From the NCBI GenBank assembly GCA_019137255.1, contig WPDH01000236.1, forward strand, positions 50,987-114,986: a DNA stretch of 64,000 nt, written 5' to 3'. This document shows, one piece after another, positions 30,110-42,238 of the stretch. The notes under the pieces are model-generated. The model was not told the DNA's origin and did no database searches. It saw nothing but the letters and a program-made list of their open reading frames with translations. Made by a program: the position numbers and the translations under genes. Within the stretch, counting starts at the first letter, position 1, and every line of letters begins with the position of its first letter. Origin of the DNA: Corinectria fuckeliana (Eukaryota; Ascomycota; Sordariomycetes; Hypocreales; Nectriaceae).

Positions 30110-31960
30110 GTGGTGAGTGGATCCGAGCTACGATGTCGACGTGGTTGAATTGATGTCAACGAACTCGATGACGACCACGACGAAAGGTATCGATCCGAAG
30201 ATCAATGTCATAGCCAAGATGTACACCAGTACAACAGAGCGTCGTACACGGCCGAATACGAGCTGATCGACGGGTCGATCATATACTTCACCACGCCAGA
30301 CAAGAACGGGCTGGTCAGCACGACGGCATATGCCGACTCGGGCATGTCTCCATGATAACCGAGAGGCCGAGCTTCATCTACAGGACATCCTAGGACGCCA
30401 TGGCCAACAAGACCAGTCTTAAGTACGAGCCGACTCCCAGCGATGGCGTAATTCTCACAACGATGAGGTTGAAGCAGCCCACCGTCGATTTGATGCGCGA
30501 GAGGGTATATACGATAGCCCAGACCAAGGCGTCTAAGGACAAGAGGGCCATCATCTCATTCGGCGCATGGAGGTTTCGGGAGTGGAGGCAGAGGATGTCC
30601 GACAACATGTCATACATGGCCATTGACCCCGAGATTGATATCACCATCCTCGTCAGCAAGATGCAGGGTGTCGCAACCCCTACGACTTCAAGAAGTCGTT
30701 CATGGTCCAGATTATGTCGATGACAAAGGTCAGGTCAACGGAGTTGTGGGCCAAGTGAAAGTCGGAGCACTTCATCGACAAGGTGCTAAGCTGGACGATG
30801 GCCAAATACGACATTCCGGCGGTCTTCTCGTTCAGCAACTCGTTCCAAATGCCAGCCATAACCAGTCTGGTAGCCGACGGGGTGACCATTTTCGGATTCG
30901 GGTCGGTCCGCGATTCGATGCCTTCATCAGGAGTCGGATACGGGTGCATCACCATGAAGCCTAGGGGCACGGGCAGGTTGTCGGGATCGGATGGCATCGC
31001 CACGTTCGGCAAGCGATGTACAAAGAGCCATACATGAACAGGTCCTCGGTCGCTGGCCTGTTTTTGACCAAGGACGAGATGCCGACCCTCTGGAAGAGCG
31101 TGGATTCGAACACAATCGGGAGCATGAGCAGAGCGGTCATCATACAGGCTACGCGTCATGGACTTGAGGCTTATCGCTGGCCCATTTGGGTCGTTCATTG
31201 TGGCCATCTCTACCAACACGGTCAAAACCAAGAGTGAATACCTGACTCGCTTCCCGATCATCGGCGGCTTGGGGTACGGGCAGACACACGCTATCAGTGT
31301 GGTCACTAGCTGAGCAGCTGGTCAATGTCACGAGGTTGTCGGTGACGATGGCGTCTCTCACAACCGTCGGGCAGTTTTGCATGATCAGGGATAACAGCTC
31401 TCCACCCGGTAGCGAGGCCTTGTGCATCTTCTCCTGGTGAATGTCAACAGCTTCGTGATTCTGATGCTGACCGCCTTAATGGTCCTGAACGACTCTATGG
31501 ACTCGAACATGGATGTGACCGCCGCCGTCTCCCCGACTCTGATATACCCCGCGTTATCGGGTGGCGGGTAGTCGATGAACCTCGACCAGGCGAACCTACC
31601 GGACTCGGCCAACTGTTTGGAGATGCTGCGAGCGTCCTTCGAGTTGAGCGTCCTGTTGGTGAAGGCGGCGACCACGTTCTTCCCGGGGATTGTCAGAGGG
31701 ATCTCGTCGGCACTGCTGTCCGTCAACAACTTGGTGAGCCTTGTGACAACAAAGGGTCGTTCATGCCGGTCGCCATGATGCTCCGGTGTTCGTATCTTTG
31801 ATCGGTTAGCGGTGTGGCCTTTGTCAACTGTGTGCCCGCGCCCGTGGCTGCAATAGCCAAGAGGGTCGGGAGGATGATCAAGATTTGCGATCCGCATGGG
31901 TTCAAGATGTCCATGGTGGCTATGGGCGCGTTTGCGTCCGACTAGGTCCGTACCGAAGGT
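30110..31960 (-). pseudogene. Second multiply broken minus-strand remnant, membrane-like
   Basis: Read from 31914 downwards: ILIILPTLLAIAATGAGTQL, then NVVAAFTNRTLNSKDARSIS and KQLAESGRFAWSRFIDYPPP, then GELLSLIMQNCPTVVRDAIV, LLVLTVLVEMATMNDPNGPA, MMTALLMLPIVFESTLFQRV, SLVKNRPATEDLFMYGSLYI, SDPDNLPVPLGFMVMHPYPT, TRLVMAGIWNELLNEKTAGM and finally SVVLVYILAMTLIFGSIPFV. Several stretches look like transmembrane helices. Each block lies in a different frame, so the gene is dead or badly assembled. Not recognised; similar in style to the neighbouring remnant, so the two could be relatives. Confidence 0.5.
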
Positions 31961-33129
31961 GAGTTACGTCGGGTCTCCGAATCCAGCTGCCATCTCATCA
32001 CCCACGGTGACCTTGTGCTGTCGACGTGAACCACCAAAGGCAGGATCGCAAGGCTAGGCGCGACGCTTGTAATGTATGGGCACCGCGTCTCAAGCGCGCC
32101 TGATATGGCTCTCTTTATCGGCCTTTGGCTCCATTATCCAGTATGGCATCAACTCTGCGACGCTCTGCGTTGCACCTGTTGCTCCTCAGCGAGACATGCA
32201 GGTGCGGCAGTCAAAGCCGCGGTATCAGTCAGTCTCCAGGGGGGACACGTGAGTCGTTTCAACTATTCTTTGTTTTCCTAGGCTCCGCCTCGATCCGGTT
32301 TCTTGACAGGATATCCCAATGGTGAGTCGGGAGTCGTTCACAATGGAACCACTCGGCATCGCCAGACGGCAGAGCTCCGTCGCGAAGTCGGGCATAGCCG
32401 CAGTGAGAGAGATGACATCGGTGACTCGCTTGGCGGATTAGCAAGGCCCTTGCCGTGAAAGCACTGGATATCAGACAGGTTCCGCGAATCGCGCGCGCCA
32501 AGATGCCCGGGTGCGAATGATGGGTCGTCTTCGATGTTGACAGGGAAATCCGACGACGTCGACAACCTCCTCGATTCCTCACTGGCGAACCTCGGCGTCG
32601 GCATCGTTAGCGGAGAACCGGTCCAGGAGGACATCGTCAAGCTTCTCCAACTCTTTCAGCTCCTCGACGGTGGGGAAAACTTCTCTTGAGATTATGCAGA
32701 AGCGGTCGTGAACAGCCGCAGCAACTCTCCGAGGAAACATCTTGAACCTCCGCCCGACGGTGGAAGCCGACCTCGCTAGTATTGGTACACCACCAACTCA
32801 GCCCAGAGGACCCATGGGATTCCACTTCGGATCGGATCTCCTAGCCATCACACACGACCGCAGAAGATGCCCATAGCTGTTGCAAACGCGGCGACAGCAT
32901 TGAAGCTTGTGCGAACGATTATTGACGTACAAACCGGAGAATACCGATGGCAGCACCCGGTTGCTGCAGTTGGTTAGGTATTGATGACAATCAGTGCTAC
33001 CACTGCTCACTGCTCTGGTCCTACAGGGACTACAGCTCCTTGTAGTGCAAGTATTCTATCCGTTTAACCTTGCCTGTCTGGATGGTGCTAGCGACCAGGC
33101 CTCGCCTCCAAGCTCCCAAACCTCAAGCG
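31961..33129. other. No supported gene
   Basis: Open frames on both strands (for example 32338-32640 minus, 32072-32281 plus) lack recognisable features. Confidence 0.4.
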
Positions 33130-33490
33130 ATACCACTTTCCATTTGGTCGGGTCCTGAGAGGGCGGCATGTCAACGCTATCGACGAGAATCCACGCTCAT
33201 CTCGGCTGTCGGACAAGACCAAGCACCGATACGGCTTCGTGCTCGGCGGCGCGTGTATCGCCACCATTGACGCGGCGCTGGCGGGGGAGGAAGTTGGCGA
33301 CAAGGTCTCTGCAATGGAAACGCGCCTTCGTTCACCACCAGCCTACCATGGTACTCTCACCTGGGCCTGGGGACCAGGATGTGGTATCCGAAAGGTTTTG
33401 CAGGTCGAAGCCAACAGTCGCTTCAGCATTCAGGCCAGCTTAGCACTTTTGTCTTTCCTCCCCCTCATTATAGGAGCAATCATATTCTAA
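33130..33490 (+). pseudogene. 3' fragment of an unidentified gene
   Basis: Frames read RYHFPFGRVLRGRHVNAIDE then, in the same frame, NPRSSRLSDKTKHRYGFVLG GACIATIDAALAGEEVGDKV (spaces only break the length) to about 33320, ending in a hydrophobic tail ASLALLSFLPLIIGAIIF and TAA at 33490. The tail shares the sequence GGCCAGCTTAGCACTT with 41052-41067. The hydrophobic end could be a tail anchor. No upstream exon found. Confidence 0.4.
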
Positions 33491-34890
33491 CCTAGTTAGG
33501 GGCCCAAACCAAGTCGCGCTGCCTCTTCCCCTTCGAACAAGACCTTCCAGCTGCAACGCCTGTCCACATACTATGCCATCGGTTCCCTGTCGCAGGAGTT
33601 CGGTGAACGGTACGAGCCAGCCTGGGGTCGACTCACGAACAAGGGCGCGTCATTTCCCGCGGGCGGCGTCGCCTTCGCCACGACCGAGAGCATGGGGAAG
33701 TTGAAGATGTCTGCAACGGTGAGGACGAAGACCGTCAGTGTAGCGCGCGTGCGGCACAGAACATCTGTGGGCATCACAGGTCTGTCTCGCTGTCAAAACC
33801 AGCGCCCGGTGCGACCCGGCCGCTGTAACGAAACGCCAGCGCGACCACGCAGCGGTAGCCGCGTGAGGGCGCCAAATACAACCCGAGCTGCACCAGAAGG
33901 GACTGCAAGTTCGCCCTCCAGTCGCTGGTCGCGCCCCTAGCGCTACCATCATCAACCTGACGACGTCTGTACATTTGGGGCGGCGTGCAAGAAACTTGAA
34001 GCTTGGCGACACCTCCAGCCATGCCCGTACAACCCAGAGGTGCGCAAAGAGGCGACGACAGGGCGACTGTTTGGCTATTCGGAGCATCGATATACTCCAC
34101 CGAAAGTGTTTAGTTGAGGTCTATATTGAATATGAAACAGTATCTTCTCAGAAACGATGAACCAAATGGTGACATATCTATCACGGTGGCTTGGGGAACA
34201 CGACCCGCCTCGAGACCGCTGTACGTTCGCCGCATTCGACTGGCCAAAGGGCCCTGAAAGTAAGTCGTAAGCCCAGACATCGCGAGTCTGCTTCTGTGAA
34301 GCCTTCTAACACACGCGAGTCTGAAGAGGACGCGCTGGTCGCTCACACCATTGCCACGAGAACAGCTCCCACGATTCTATAGGGACCAAAGAAGACCGTA
34401 TCCTTCCTGCTGGAAACCCCAAGGAAGAAACCGTCACAGAAATTCTTCGCGTCCGCGTCCGACCCGTCGAATGGAAGTCGTACTTGCCGGCACCGGTCGC
34501 CCAGGAGATGCTCGAGAGCATTCTGTTCCGGTGAGCTCCGCCCGACGGGATCTTTGCGTGCTCGTGCGACTCCAGCGTGGCACACATCTCCAGCAGGAGG
34601 CAGTCTTCGTTTCGCGCCGGGAGAACCATCGTCTCGTACATCTCAGGAGCATCCTTCTGTATTCGCCTCTTCTAGAGAGGACAGGGGTGCGCGAGGCGGG
34701 TGTGGCGTGCCGTGGAATCGGGAGTCGTAAGCTACGTAGTAAGTTGATCTACCAGATTGACTAGCGATGGTGATGCCGGCCTAAGAGGAGAGAGACATGC
34801 CTGTAAGGCGGTGGACTGGTCTATCACGGGGCCCTGGAATCACCACTGAAGGCTCTTTGGTGTAGTCAGCTTGCTGGCGCCGTCACATTA
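33491..34890. other. Weak coding remnants only
   Basis: Two short runs on the plus strand read like protein: STYYAIGSLSQEFGERYEPA followed by WGRLTNKGASFPAGG (about 33565-33680), and NPKEETVTEILRVRVRPVEW followed by KSYLPAPVAQEML (about 34415-34515). Neither is recognised and both end in stops. Confidence 0.35.
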
Positions 34891-37314
34891 GATTAGAGCC
34901 CACTCGTATATTGAAATACCCTCTCATAGACAAGGTGCGCCTTCGTGATCCTCGAGCATGCAGTTACTTGGTACTCCGAGCTTATCGAGCTCCTCGAGGG
35001 AGTCCTGAATGGGAGGATCGAGACGAAAGGAGACATTTCGACGAGTAAAGATGCCGGGAGGTCGGGCAAATGCGTGCTTCGTGTTATGAAGAGGAAATGA
35101 CGAATATCGTAACGACTCAATAAATCCGGACGGGTCCAGCGGAGACAACGAGTGCGTCTGAGGTGCCGAACTCGCCGCCCGCGAAATTTAGCAGGCAGCC
35201 TGTTTTGACTTCCACACTTCCACACAGCATTGCCTACCCTAGAAGCTAGGCCTAGATGACATCCGGGACGGTGGACAACACGTGATCTCCCAGCACACCA
35301 GCCAATCAGCCATACCGCATCGTTCCTTACATAATCTAGCTTCCACAGCGCGCCAATCCCTTTGAGTCTGCGGAGGATCGGACGAGGTCACTGTGAGGAT
35401 ATCCGACCCATGGTGAAAAACGGTACATCAGCCTCACTCAAAGTCTGCGGCGATGGAAGTATCAACGGAGCTTCTTCCCGCGGACGTTGGGGTTTGGGTT
35501 CGAGGAGGCGTGGAGGAGGCGACGGATCGCTGACCTCACGGCGAGCGCAGCACTATCGTCACAAAGGTATGGAGCCTGCGTTGCCCCAATACGATGATCA
35601 AGGACAACTTAGCATTTTGATATCCTGCCCCCTGGTTCACTGTCTCACACTAATTGTATGATGGAGTGATCTACACTAAAGTGGGCTCGCGTCATCTGCC
35701 GTCTCCACCGGACCCGTTCAAGTGTTTTAGTTAGTAGGTAAATCTAGGAGAATAATCCACCTAGCTAACCTTCTTTCAACAGTCCTCCAAGCGGATCCCC
35801 TTGACGAGCCCCCTGTCAAGGATACTTCTTTCATCCAAGGGCATGAGATCGGAGCGAGTTTGCGCGAAGCTCGCGGTTGATTCAACCTGATACTTCTTGG
35901 CTGTCTCGCTGATGGATGCGTGGGTAACAGGAAGATGAAACAAGCTACACCATGGGAAGTTTGGATACGTTGCACCTCATACCATGCATATGTAGCATAC
36001 CTACCTACTAATGTGTATCCGTGACATCCAGTTTATCCCTTAGATGATAAATCTTCAACACTCAATCACCCATCGTCCCGGCTTAGAAGATCAGCGGACC
36101 GGCCAGTATAATTCCGTGCCATGCATACTACCAGGCTCGTGGGAGCAAGTGTTGAGTGACTGCGACAGGAACTTCGACTGGATCGGATCCTGACGGGGGA
36201 CTAACGGCCGTAGGACTCTTCGCAGTTCCGGGGCTGGACTCGGTATCGAAGTATGCAGGTGATTTCCCGTCGCGGGCGTCTGCGGTCGGCTGACTTTCAC
36301 CGGCCAGAGATGGGATCGAGGTCGTTCCGGGTAGAGAGTCGTCACCGCTTCTAGAACTCGGGCATGGCGCGTTAAGGGGAGCCGTCGGAGAAAATGTCGC
36401 CAGAAGCAGGCTGACTTGCGGGAGTTCCATTCAGGTTTGGGTGCTTGGCGGTACAACGCTCGCTGGAGGCCCATTAGATGAAGACTCCAGGGGTGTTTCT
36501 GCGGGTGAAGCCTATTCTAACAACAGAACGAGTGATTGAAGCTCGGTATATGCGGAGATTTGTTCGTCAGCAATTGACTAGTCTTTACTAGTCATGGTAT
36601 TCCGCCATCCCAAGTTCAGCATGATAGCCTGTGAAACATTGAAACGCTCACATGAGGCAAAGGGCGAGGAGTGTTCGCATGTTCGGTTTGCTCGACGATC
36701 AGGGACTTGTGCGAGGCCGAGCAGATGATTGACGTAGACGCATAGGAGAGCCTGGGACATTTGAAGTAGGAGAGTGTTTCCGAGCAAGTGACTGTAAGCG
36801 TGCCATACAGCGGTTGAGTGTTCTTGCAATACACCATGACGTTAGTTGTTCGCGTATGAAGACAGAGAACAGTAAAAGACATCCGGAAGACAGCAGCCTG
36901 TTCCTATGGCAGGATAATGCTATTCAGTAAATCATTCGCCGGTGTTGTCCCGTTGCACAGGATGTTCGCTTAACAGGACGGGTCATTATCGGCCCGTCAC
37001 CCACAGAATGTGAACTGTATTGAGTCCTCTGGGGTATTTAAACCGTGCCTTCCCTCCATCCAGAATCCCATTTTTTTCCTCCTCTTCCATCATCACACCT
37101 CACCACCATCTCACCACACCACCATCTCCCCCTTCACCTGGGGGGAGCTTCCTACCACCTTTCACCTGGGGACATCCTTCTACCTCTTATATTATTCCCC
37201 ATCTCCATCTTCACCAGGGGCGAAGGCTACATACAACCTGCACCTGGGCAAAGCCTTTCCCTCTCTATATACATCGTCCTCACTCTGTCCAAATCCGCAG
37301 CGGAAGACGACGAC
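34891..37314. other. No supported gene
   Basis: Long stretch with only short or shadow frames (for example 36091-36474 minus). Pyrimidine-rich promoter-like sequence with CACC and CCTC words and TATATTATT (about 37186) precedes the relic that starts at 37315. Confidence 0.4.
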
Positions 37315-39100
37315 ATGGACGCCGACGACGACATGAGCACCGACTACTACTTCAATATCGACAGGCCACCTTCTCCGCCTTGATTTGGTGTGCCATGCTA
37401 AGTCCTGCGCAAGTGTGGACACCTACCTTCCTTGGTAGATTATAGTCTTCCCACACAGGGAAGAAGGGACATTTCAACAGTCCTACCCTGTGCCCCATCC
37501 TAAGGAGGGAACAGAGAAGGGCGAAACAATAGCATCGCCCTCAACACCACCTATATATCAGCCTTACGCATCCTACCGCCCCATCTCCGTTTCCTCCCAG
37601 TCCTACCCTATGCCCCATCCTGAGGAGGAACTCAGACGAGCAAAACAATAGCATCGCCCTCAACACCGCCTATATATCAGCCTGATACGCATCCTACCGC
37701 TCCATCTCCCTTTCCTCCGCAGTCACCCTCCCTCCTCAGCCATCATACCTCCCCAGCCACATTACCTGTTGGATTCTCGATTCATCAGCAACGGCAAACA
37801 TCCACCTATACCATCCAGGGCTCATCGCAGTGGCGGTTAGAGTCACTCTCCAACCCAGGAAGCACACTGAAGAGACCCGCTGCCTTTGAGGAATCTCTGC
37901 CGCCATCACTCGGCCAGACTGTAAAGCGTCGAAAGGCGCCAGGCAGTCCCGATGATGGCAGTTCGGCCCAAGAATGGCCGACAGTCATTCGGGCTTCCGT
38001 CCCGGCTTGTCTACCATGGCGCCAGACATACGTCGACGGCCCATACACATCCGCCATGATGGTAAAATACCTCATGGCAAAGGCCAAGGTCGGTTACTTG
38101 GACTTGATCAACAACACCAAGTGTTTAAAGATCGTTACCAGAGACGAAATTCTGCGTGACGATCTCCACGGGGATCTCCGCGTTCTGTGGGCATCGAGCT
38201 TGCCCATGAAGGCTTTGTACAAACTTCAGCAGCATCATTCGGAAATATATAAAACAACAACCAACTACTGGTCCCATCAGCACCAGTTTCATTCCCCGAC
38301 AAGTTCGAGGCCCAGATCGTTATCTCCCCAATTGCCCGCCGGTCGAAGGAGTGCCTTCCCATCGCCATATACTATACCGAAGGAGTCGGAGGTTGACTCC
38401 GGTGGTCAGCAATAACCATGCTCTGCAAGACTACCAGATGCAGCTGATCCTGTTCTACTCCCTTGAGAATCGGCCTTTCACGCCATCTCTCCTGTCTCTG
38501 CACAGATTGAGCATCAGCCGGACCCTTCACCGCCCACTTGCGCCTCCCCCATCTCGGCTCAGAAGACTCTTGCGATTCGGGATGCATTTTCCCCAACCGA
38601 GCCCTTTGGTGTCATTGACCGCTTTCGGATGCAGCTCATCCAGGTTGAGTCTGAGCTTAGTGCCAAGTGGGAGCCGGTATTTTCTGCCGCCAAGAACAGG
38701 AACCACCCCAGTGCTTCGCTGCCGGTGGCTGCAAGATTCGACATTCCGGGTCCAAACACCATCGCAAAAGCGCAAGCGCGATGATGAAGGTGTCAAACTT
38801 GACACAAACCCGGTTAATATCCTTAGGCCATTCCCTCCAAAGCTTGAACAAGGCATTAGCTACAGCTTGCCACATACCAAGACCCAGAGGCTAATCAAGG
38901 ACGGACGCCGGTTTGCTACCACTACCAGAGATCCGATTTACTTCTCTTTGGCGAGCATTGATATGCTACAGCTGCATTACGACATGGCTCGAATCATTAT
39001 ATTGGCAGGTGCAGCAGAACCTGATGACGATACGTTTGAGGACTCTGACGCCGATTCTCACCGCGAGCCATGCACCGAGCCACTCCCCCCATCCCGTTGA
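37315..39100 (+). pseudogene. Frameshifted gene of unrecognised family (nuclear-type composition)
   Basis: ATG at 37315 opens MDADDDMSTDYYFNIDRPPS PP and meets TGA at 37381. The reading resumes after a possible intron acceptor (TTCAACAG, 37480) with Pro/Tyr-rich tandem units (SYPVPHPKE, ASPSTPPIYQPYASYRP), then TLKRPAAFEESLPPSLGQTV KRRKAPGSPDDG, then YTSAMMVKYLMAKAKVGYLD LINNTKCLKIVTRDEILRDD to 38415. Another frame gives ISAQKTLAIRDAFSPTEPFG and SELSAKWEPVFSAAKNRNHP (to about 38765), and a third KRKRDDEGVKLDTNPVNILR to TGA at 39098-39100 (spaces only break the length). KRRK and KRKRDDE resemble nuclear localisation signals. Frames are long, so decay is recent. No domain recognised. Confidence 0.5.
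37481..37721 (+). repeat. 120-bp coding tandem duplication
   Basis: Two units, 37481-37600 and 37601-37721, share TCCTACCCT(G/A)TGCCCCATCC, AATAGCATCGCCCTCAACAC and ATCCTACCGC(C/T)CCATCTCC. The period is a multiple of three, but the second unit contains small indels that bring in a stop. Confidence 0.85.
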
Positions 39101-39749
39101 GGTTATATAACCAACATTCGAGGCGCGGTAGAACTGCGTCCTTGAAGGGTTCCGAGTAAGTACCCTAACAATATCCTCGCCAGCTTCACATTTTGCTAAC
39201 GACAATTAGACCAATAAGATGTTCGTACATTCCACGACATCATGAGCGACAAGGAATCTGGTGTGCTGGAACGATGAGCTCTTGAAGCCAACGCTGCAAC
39301 ATGCGAAGGCACACACCTCACAGCAAATCCAACACTGCCAGAATCCCCGCCGACCCTCGAGAACAAATGTCGACCACATTATGTCACTTGACGAGAGCAC
39401 CCACGTGGTCGGCCTCGGGAAGGCAGCCAGTGGGAGCCGGTGGATCCCCTCTCCGCTCAGCCCAAGAAAGAACTTGATCCCGAGGGCGTCTGGCAGGCAA
39501 TCGCGCAGAAAGACGGCCCCGAGTGGAAGAAGGCAGTTTTCGAAGGACCTCAATGTCCATAAGTTCGCGACTCCCGAGAGGCGCTATGTCAGCCCCCCCG
39601 GGAAGCCAAACGTGAAGGCCCACCACGTGATGATGGGCATCGCGGTTCAAGTTCTCGTTGGAGCGGTCAGGTTGTCGCCGATAGCCATGTCGCCCATCTC
39701 TCCTATGTCGGAGCCTGCATCACCGATGGCTCTTAATGGCACTCGCAGC
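39101..39749. other. No supported gene
   Basis: Plus-strand frames between 39360 and 39740 are open but unrecognised. Confidence 0.35.
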
Positions 39750-40560
39750 CGTCAAGAAAACGAACGACGCGCGACATACCCGGCTTGCAAGGCCCAGCTC
39801 AACGGCCCGGACGCCTTTGTTTCGAACCTCAACCCAGTGAGGAGTACAAGACAAGTGCCCCCATAGCGGTCTCAGCCCTAATGTCATCATGGAATGCGCT
39901 GGTCGAGCACTCACCTTCACCTCGGCACCAATGAGGAGATCCTCGCCCAAGTCCGCGCAATGGGACTGAAACGATCTTGGAAATCTCTAGGTGGCACTAC
40001 ATTTCGGGAACAATGTCGCTCAGATGGGGATGGTGGGGAGGGAGACTCTACTGGTCGTCCATTCCCTCCGCGTGGAGGTAAAAGCTGGCCAGTTTCTGGG
40101 CATATCAGCCGCCGTCAAAACGAACGACGCGCCACATGCCCGGCTTGCAACGCCCAGCTCAACGGCCCGGGCGACGCCTTTGTTTTGAACCTCAGCCCGG
40201 TGAGGAGTACAAGACAAGTGTCATTAGCGGTCTCAGCCCTAATGTCATCATGGACTGTGCTGGTCGAGCACTCAGTTTCTGGGCATATCAGCAGCCGTCA
40301 AGAAAACGAGCGACGCGCCACATGCCCGGCTTGCAACGCCCGCTCAGCGGCCTGGACGATGCCTTTGTTTCGAACCTCAACCCGAGTGGGGTCTCAGCCC
40401 TAATGTCATCATGGAATGTGGTGGTCGAGCACACAGTTTCGAACCTCAACCCGAGTGAGGCGTACAAGACAAGTGTCCTTAGCGGTCTCAGCCCTAATGT
40501 CATCATGGAATGTGCTAGTCGAGCACTCAGTTTCTGGGCATATCAGACAACCCAAGACCC
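39750..40560 (+). repeat. Array of partial copies of a CCNB1IP1/HEI10-like RING-gene exon
   Basis: Four or more partial, head-to-tail copies of one coding segment: about 39750-39925, 40085-40275, 40273-40440 and 40437-40556. The combined wording is RRATCPACNAQLNGPDDAFV, then SNLNPSEEYKTSVLSGLSPN, then VIMECAGRALSFWAYQTTQ. I recognise this as the end of the RING finger (CPAC) and following conserved segment of the fungal CCNB1IP1/HEI10-like E3 ligase family. Each copy differs in where it starts, stops and skips (for example 40390 jumps from NLNPSG directly to VSALMSS). The RING's first cysteines are absent. Shortened copies also lie at 1-130. Confidence 0.7.
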
Positions 40561-41034
40561 CAACAACCTGGCTACAAACAATCAGTTGCGAGCGTCGATC
40601 AGATCTTGGACCAACTCTCGGAAGCTGAGACGGGGGAAAGCTTTGCCGAGTGAGAAGGCCAGTGGTGGCGCGTCTGGGAGACCAGAGATCAGACTCGTCA
40701 GAGAACACTACGACATCACGTGGATTTACTCCTGGCAATCGCCGGCGATTTGGATGATAGCCTTTTCGAAGCATCCGAGCCAATCGAGGACCTGGTTTTG
40801 GTATCTAACAAGGACAAGTTCTCATTGAATCTCCGAACCCAGGTTTCGGTTCCCCAGAAGATTCAGAATTCCTGTGCTCAATCACCTCGGTCAAGTATCG
40901 ATTTGGCGCACCGCCACTGTACAAGCTTCCCCTTGTGAAGGACTGGCTCCCGAAACAATAGGGTTATATGGACAAGACTCGTTGGGGGGGACGATGACTA
41001 GCGGGTTAAAGAACGTGAAGAAGGGTGTCTTTGA
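40561..41034. other. Tail of the exon array and non-coding sequence
   Basis: No recognised gene. CCGAAACAATAGGGTTATAT near 40951 resembles CCGAAATAACAGGGTTAGAT near 41549. Confidence 0.4.
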
Positions 41035-41119
41035 TGTCACATTTAGTATTAAGGCCAGCTTAGCACTTCGTATCAGCGTAGTGCGCATTACATTTTGCTA
41101 TGACTGGAAAATGCAATAG
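41035..41119 (+). repeat. Shared segment also found at 205-285
   Basis: GGCCAGCTTAGCACTTCGTA, then GCGCATTAC and TTTTGCTATGACTGGAAAAT GCAATAG (space only breaks the length). Its first 16 bases also occur at 33430. Confidence 0.75.
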
Positions 41120-41560
41120 ATGTCACCTACGCCAGCACAATTGACTGACTTTCCCAAGGCGATGTTCCCCATGACGCGGACACCGACAGCGACGGCTATA
41201 AAGGCGACGGCAGGAGGCGGCTGATTCTCTAGCATCCGGTCGAAGTAGAACGCTATGCTCCAAGCGACCCGGCTGCACTCGACCGAGTCCAAGCTGTCAT
41301 TCCCGGGGGAGTTCAGGACCGGCCCAACAGTGGACGTGGCGACGTCCACATCCACGCTGGCACTGGCAGCAAGGTCAACATCACCTTGAACCAGGCATCT
41401 TTTCATGACGGCGAGCAGGCCGGCAACAGGGCCGTGACCAACAACGACGTCCCGGCTCCTCTCCCCGCACATAATAAACAAGATGTTCATTCACTCGCCA
41501 ATGCGATCATCGTGCACGACCAGAATCGCAAATGCGCCATCTGGTTGCCGAAATAACAGG
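41120..41560 (+). pseudogene. Unidentified coding remnant
   Basis: The plus strand reads NSGRGDVHIHAGTGSKVNIT followed by LNQASFHDGEQAGNRAVTNN and HSLANAIIVHDQNRKCAIWL up to a TAA at about 41556. Hydrophilic, unrecognised; the opposite strand is also open (41098-41490), so the strand is not certain. Confidence 0.3.
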
Positions 41561-42238
41561 GTTAGATGAACAAGATACTCATCAGCTCAATGCGATCACC
41601 ATACGTGACTCGAATCAAAAACTCCCTTCTGATTTCCAAAAAATCTCAAGAGACACAAACCAGGACGCCTGAACTAGTACAAAGCAGCTTGAGGATGTTG
41701 TCGTCTGTCTCAGGTTTCGGCTTAGCCGCAACTTCAAAGAGACAGACGGCACTACCACGCTTCGACGTGAAGGGTAAGGATGTTGTCCGCTTAGGGCCCT
41801 TACCCTCAGGCATTACCACAACGAATATCAGAGCTCTATCTAAGAAGCAGCCGAGGAATAGCGGAGTCACATTATCTTCATTCGACTTTCTTCGACGCCG
41901 TCGAGATGCGATTTGCCCAGCACATAGCAGTCATCAACAAAGCTACCACATGCTGAGGAAACTATGGCGCAACTCGACAGCCAGTTCGACGGTCTCGACC
42001 TACGCAGTCTAAAAGAAGCTGGACGAAAGGCTATACAAGATGGAAAAAGAGTCACGATGAGTAGTTACTACGAGGGGAAGATGGACTTGACCGAGTTAGG
42101 AAGAGAGCCAGGAGTGACGTCCTCTATTGCGATGCGTAGCTTTGCTTTCGCTTATAGTTGACGACCCTGGGCTTTCTACAAGCGCGCGATTGGGTCAGTT
42201 CTGGACGAGTCAGACCTAGACTAGAAGGAAAGATATAT
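41561..42238 (+). pseudogene. Unidentified coding remnant
   Basis: A frame at 41964-42161 reads MAQLDSQFDGLDLRSLKEAG then RKAIQDGKRVTMSSYYEGKM and DLTELGREPGVTSS. It has protein-like wording but no recognised domain; upstream frames on the plus strand (41566-42012) are less convincing. Confidence 0.3.
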
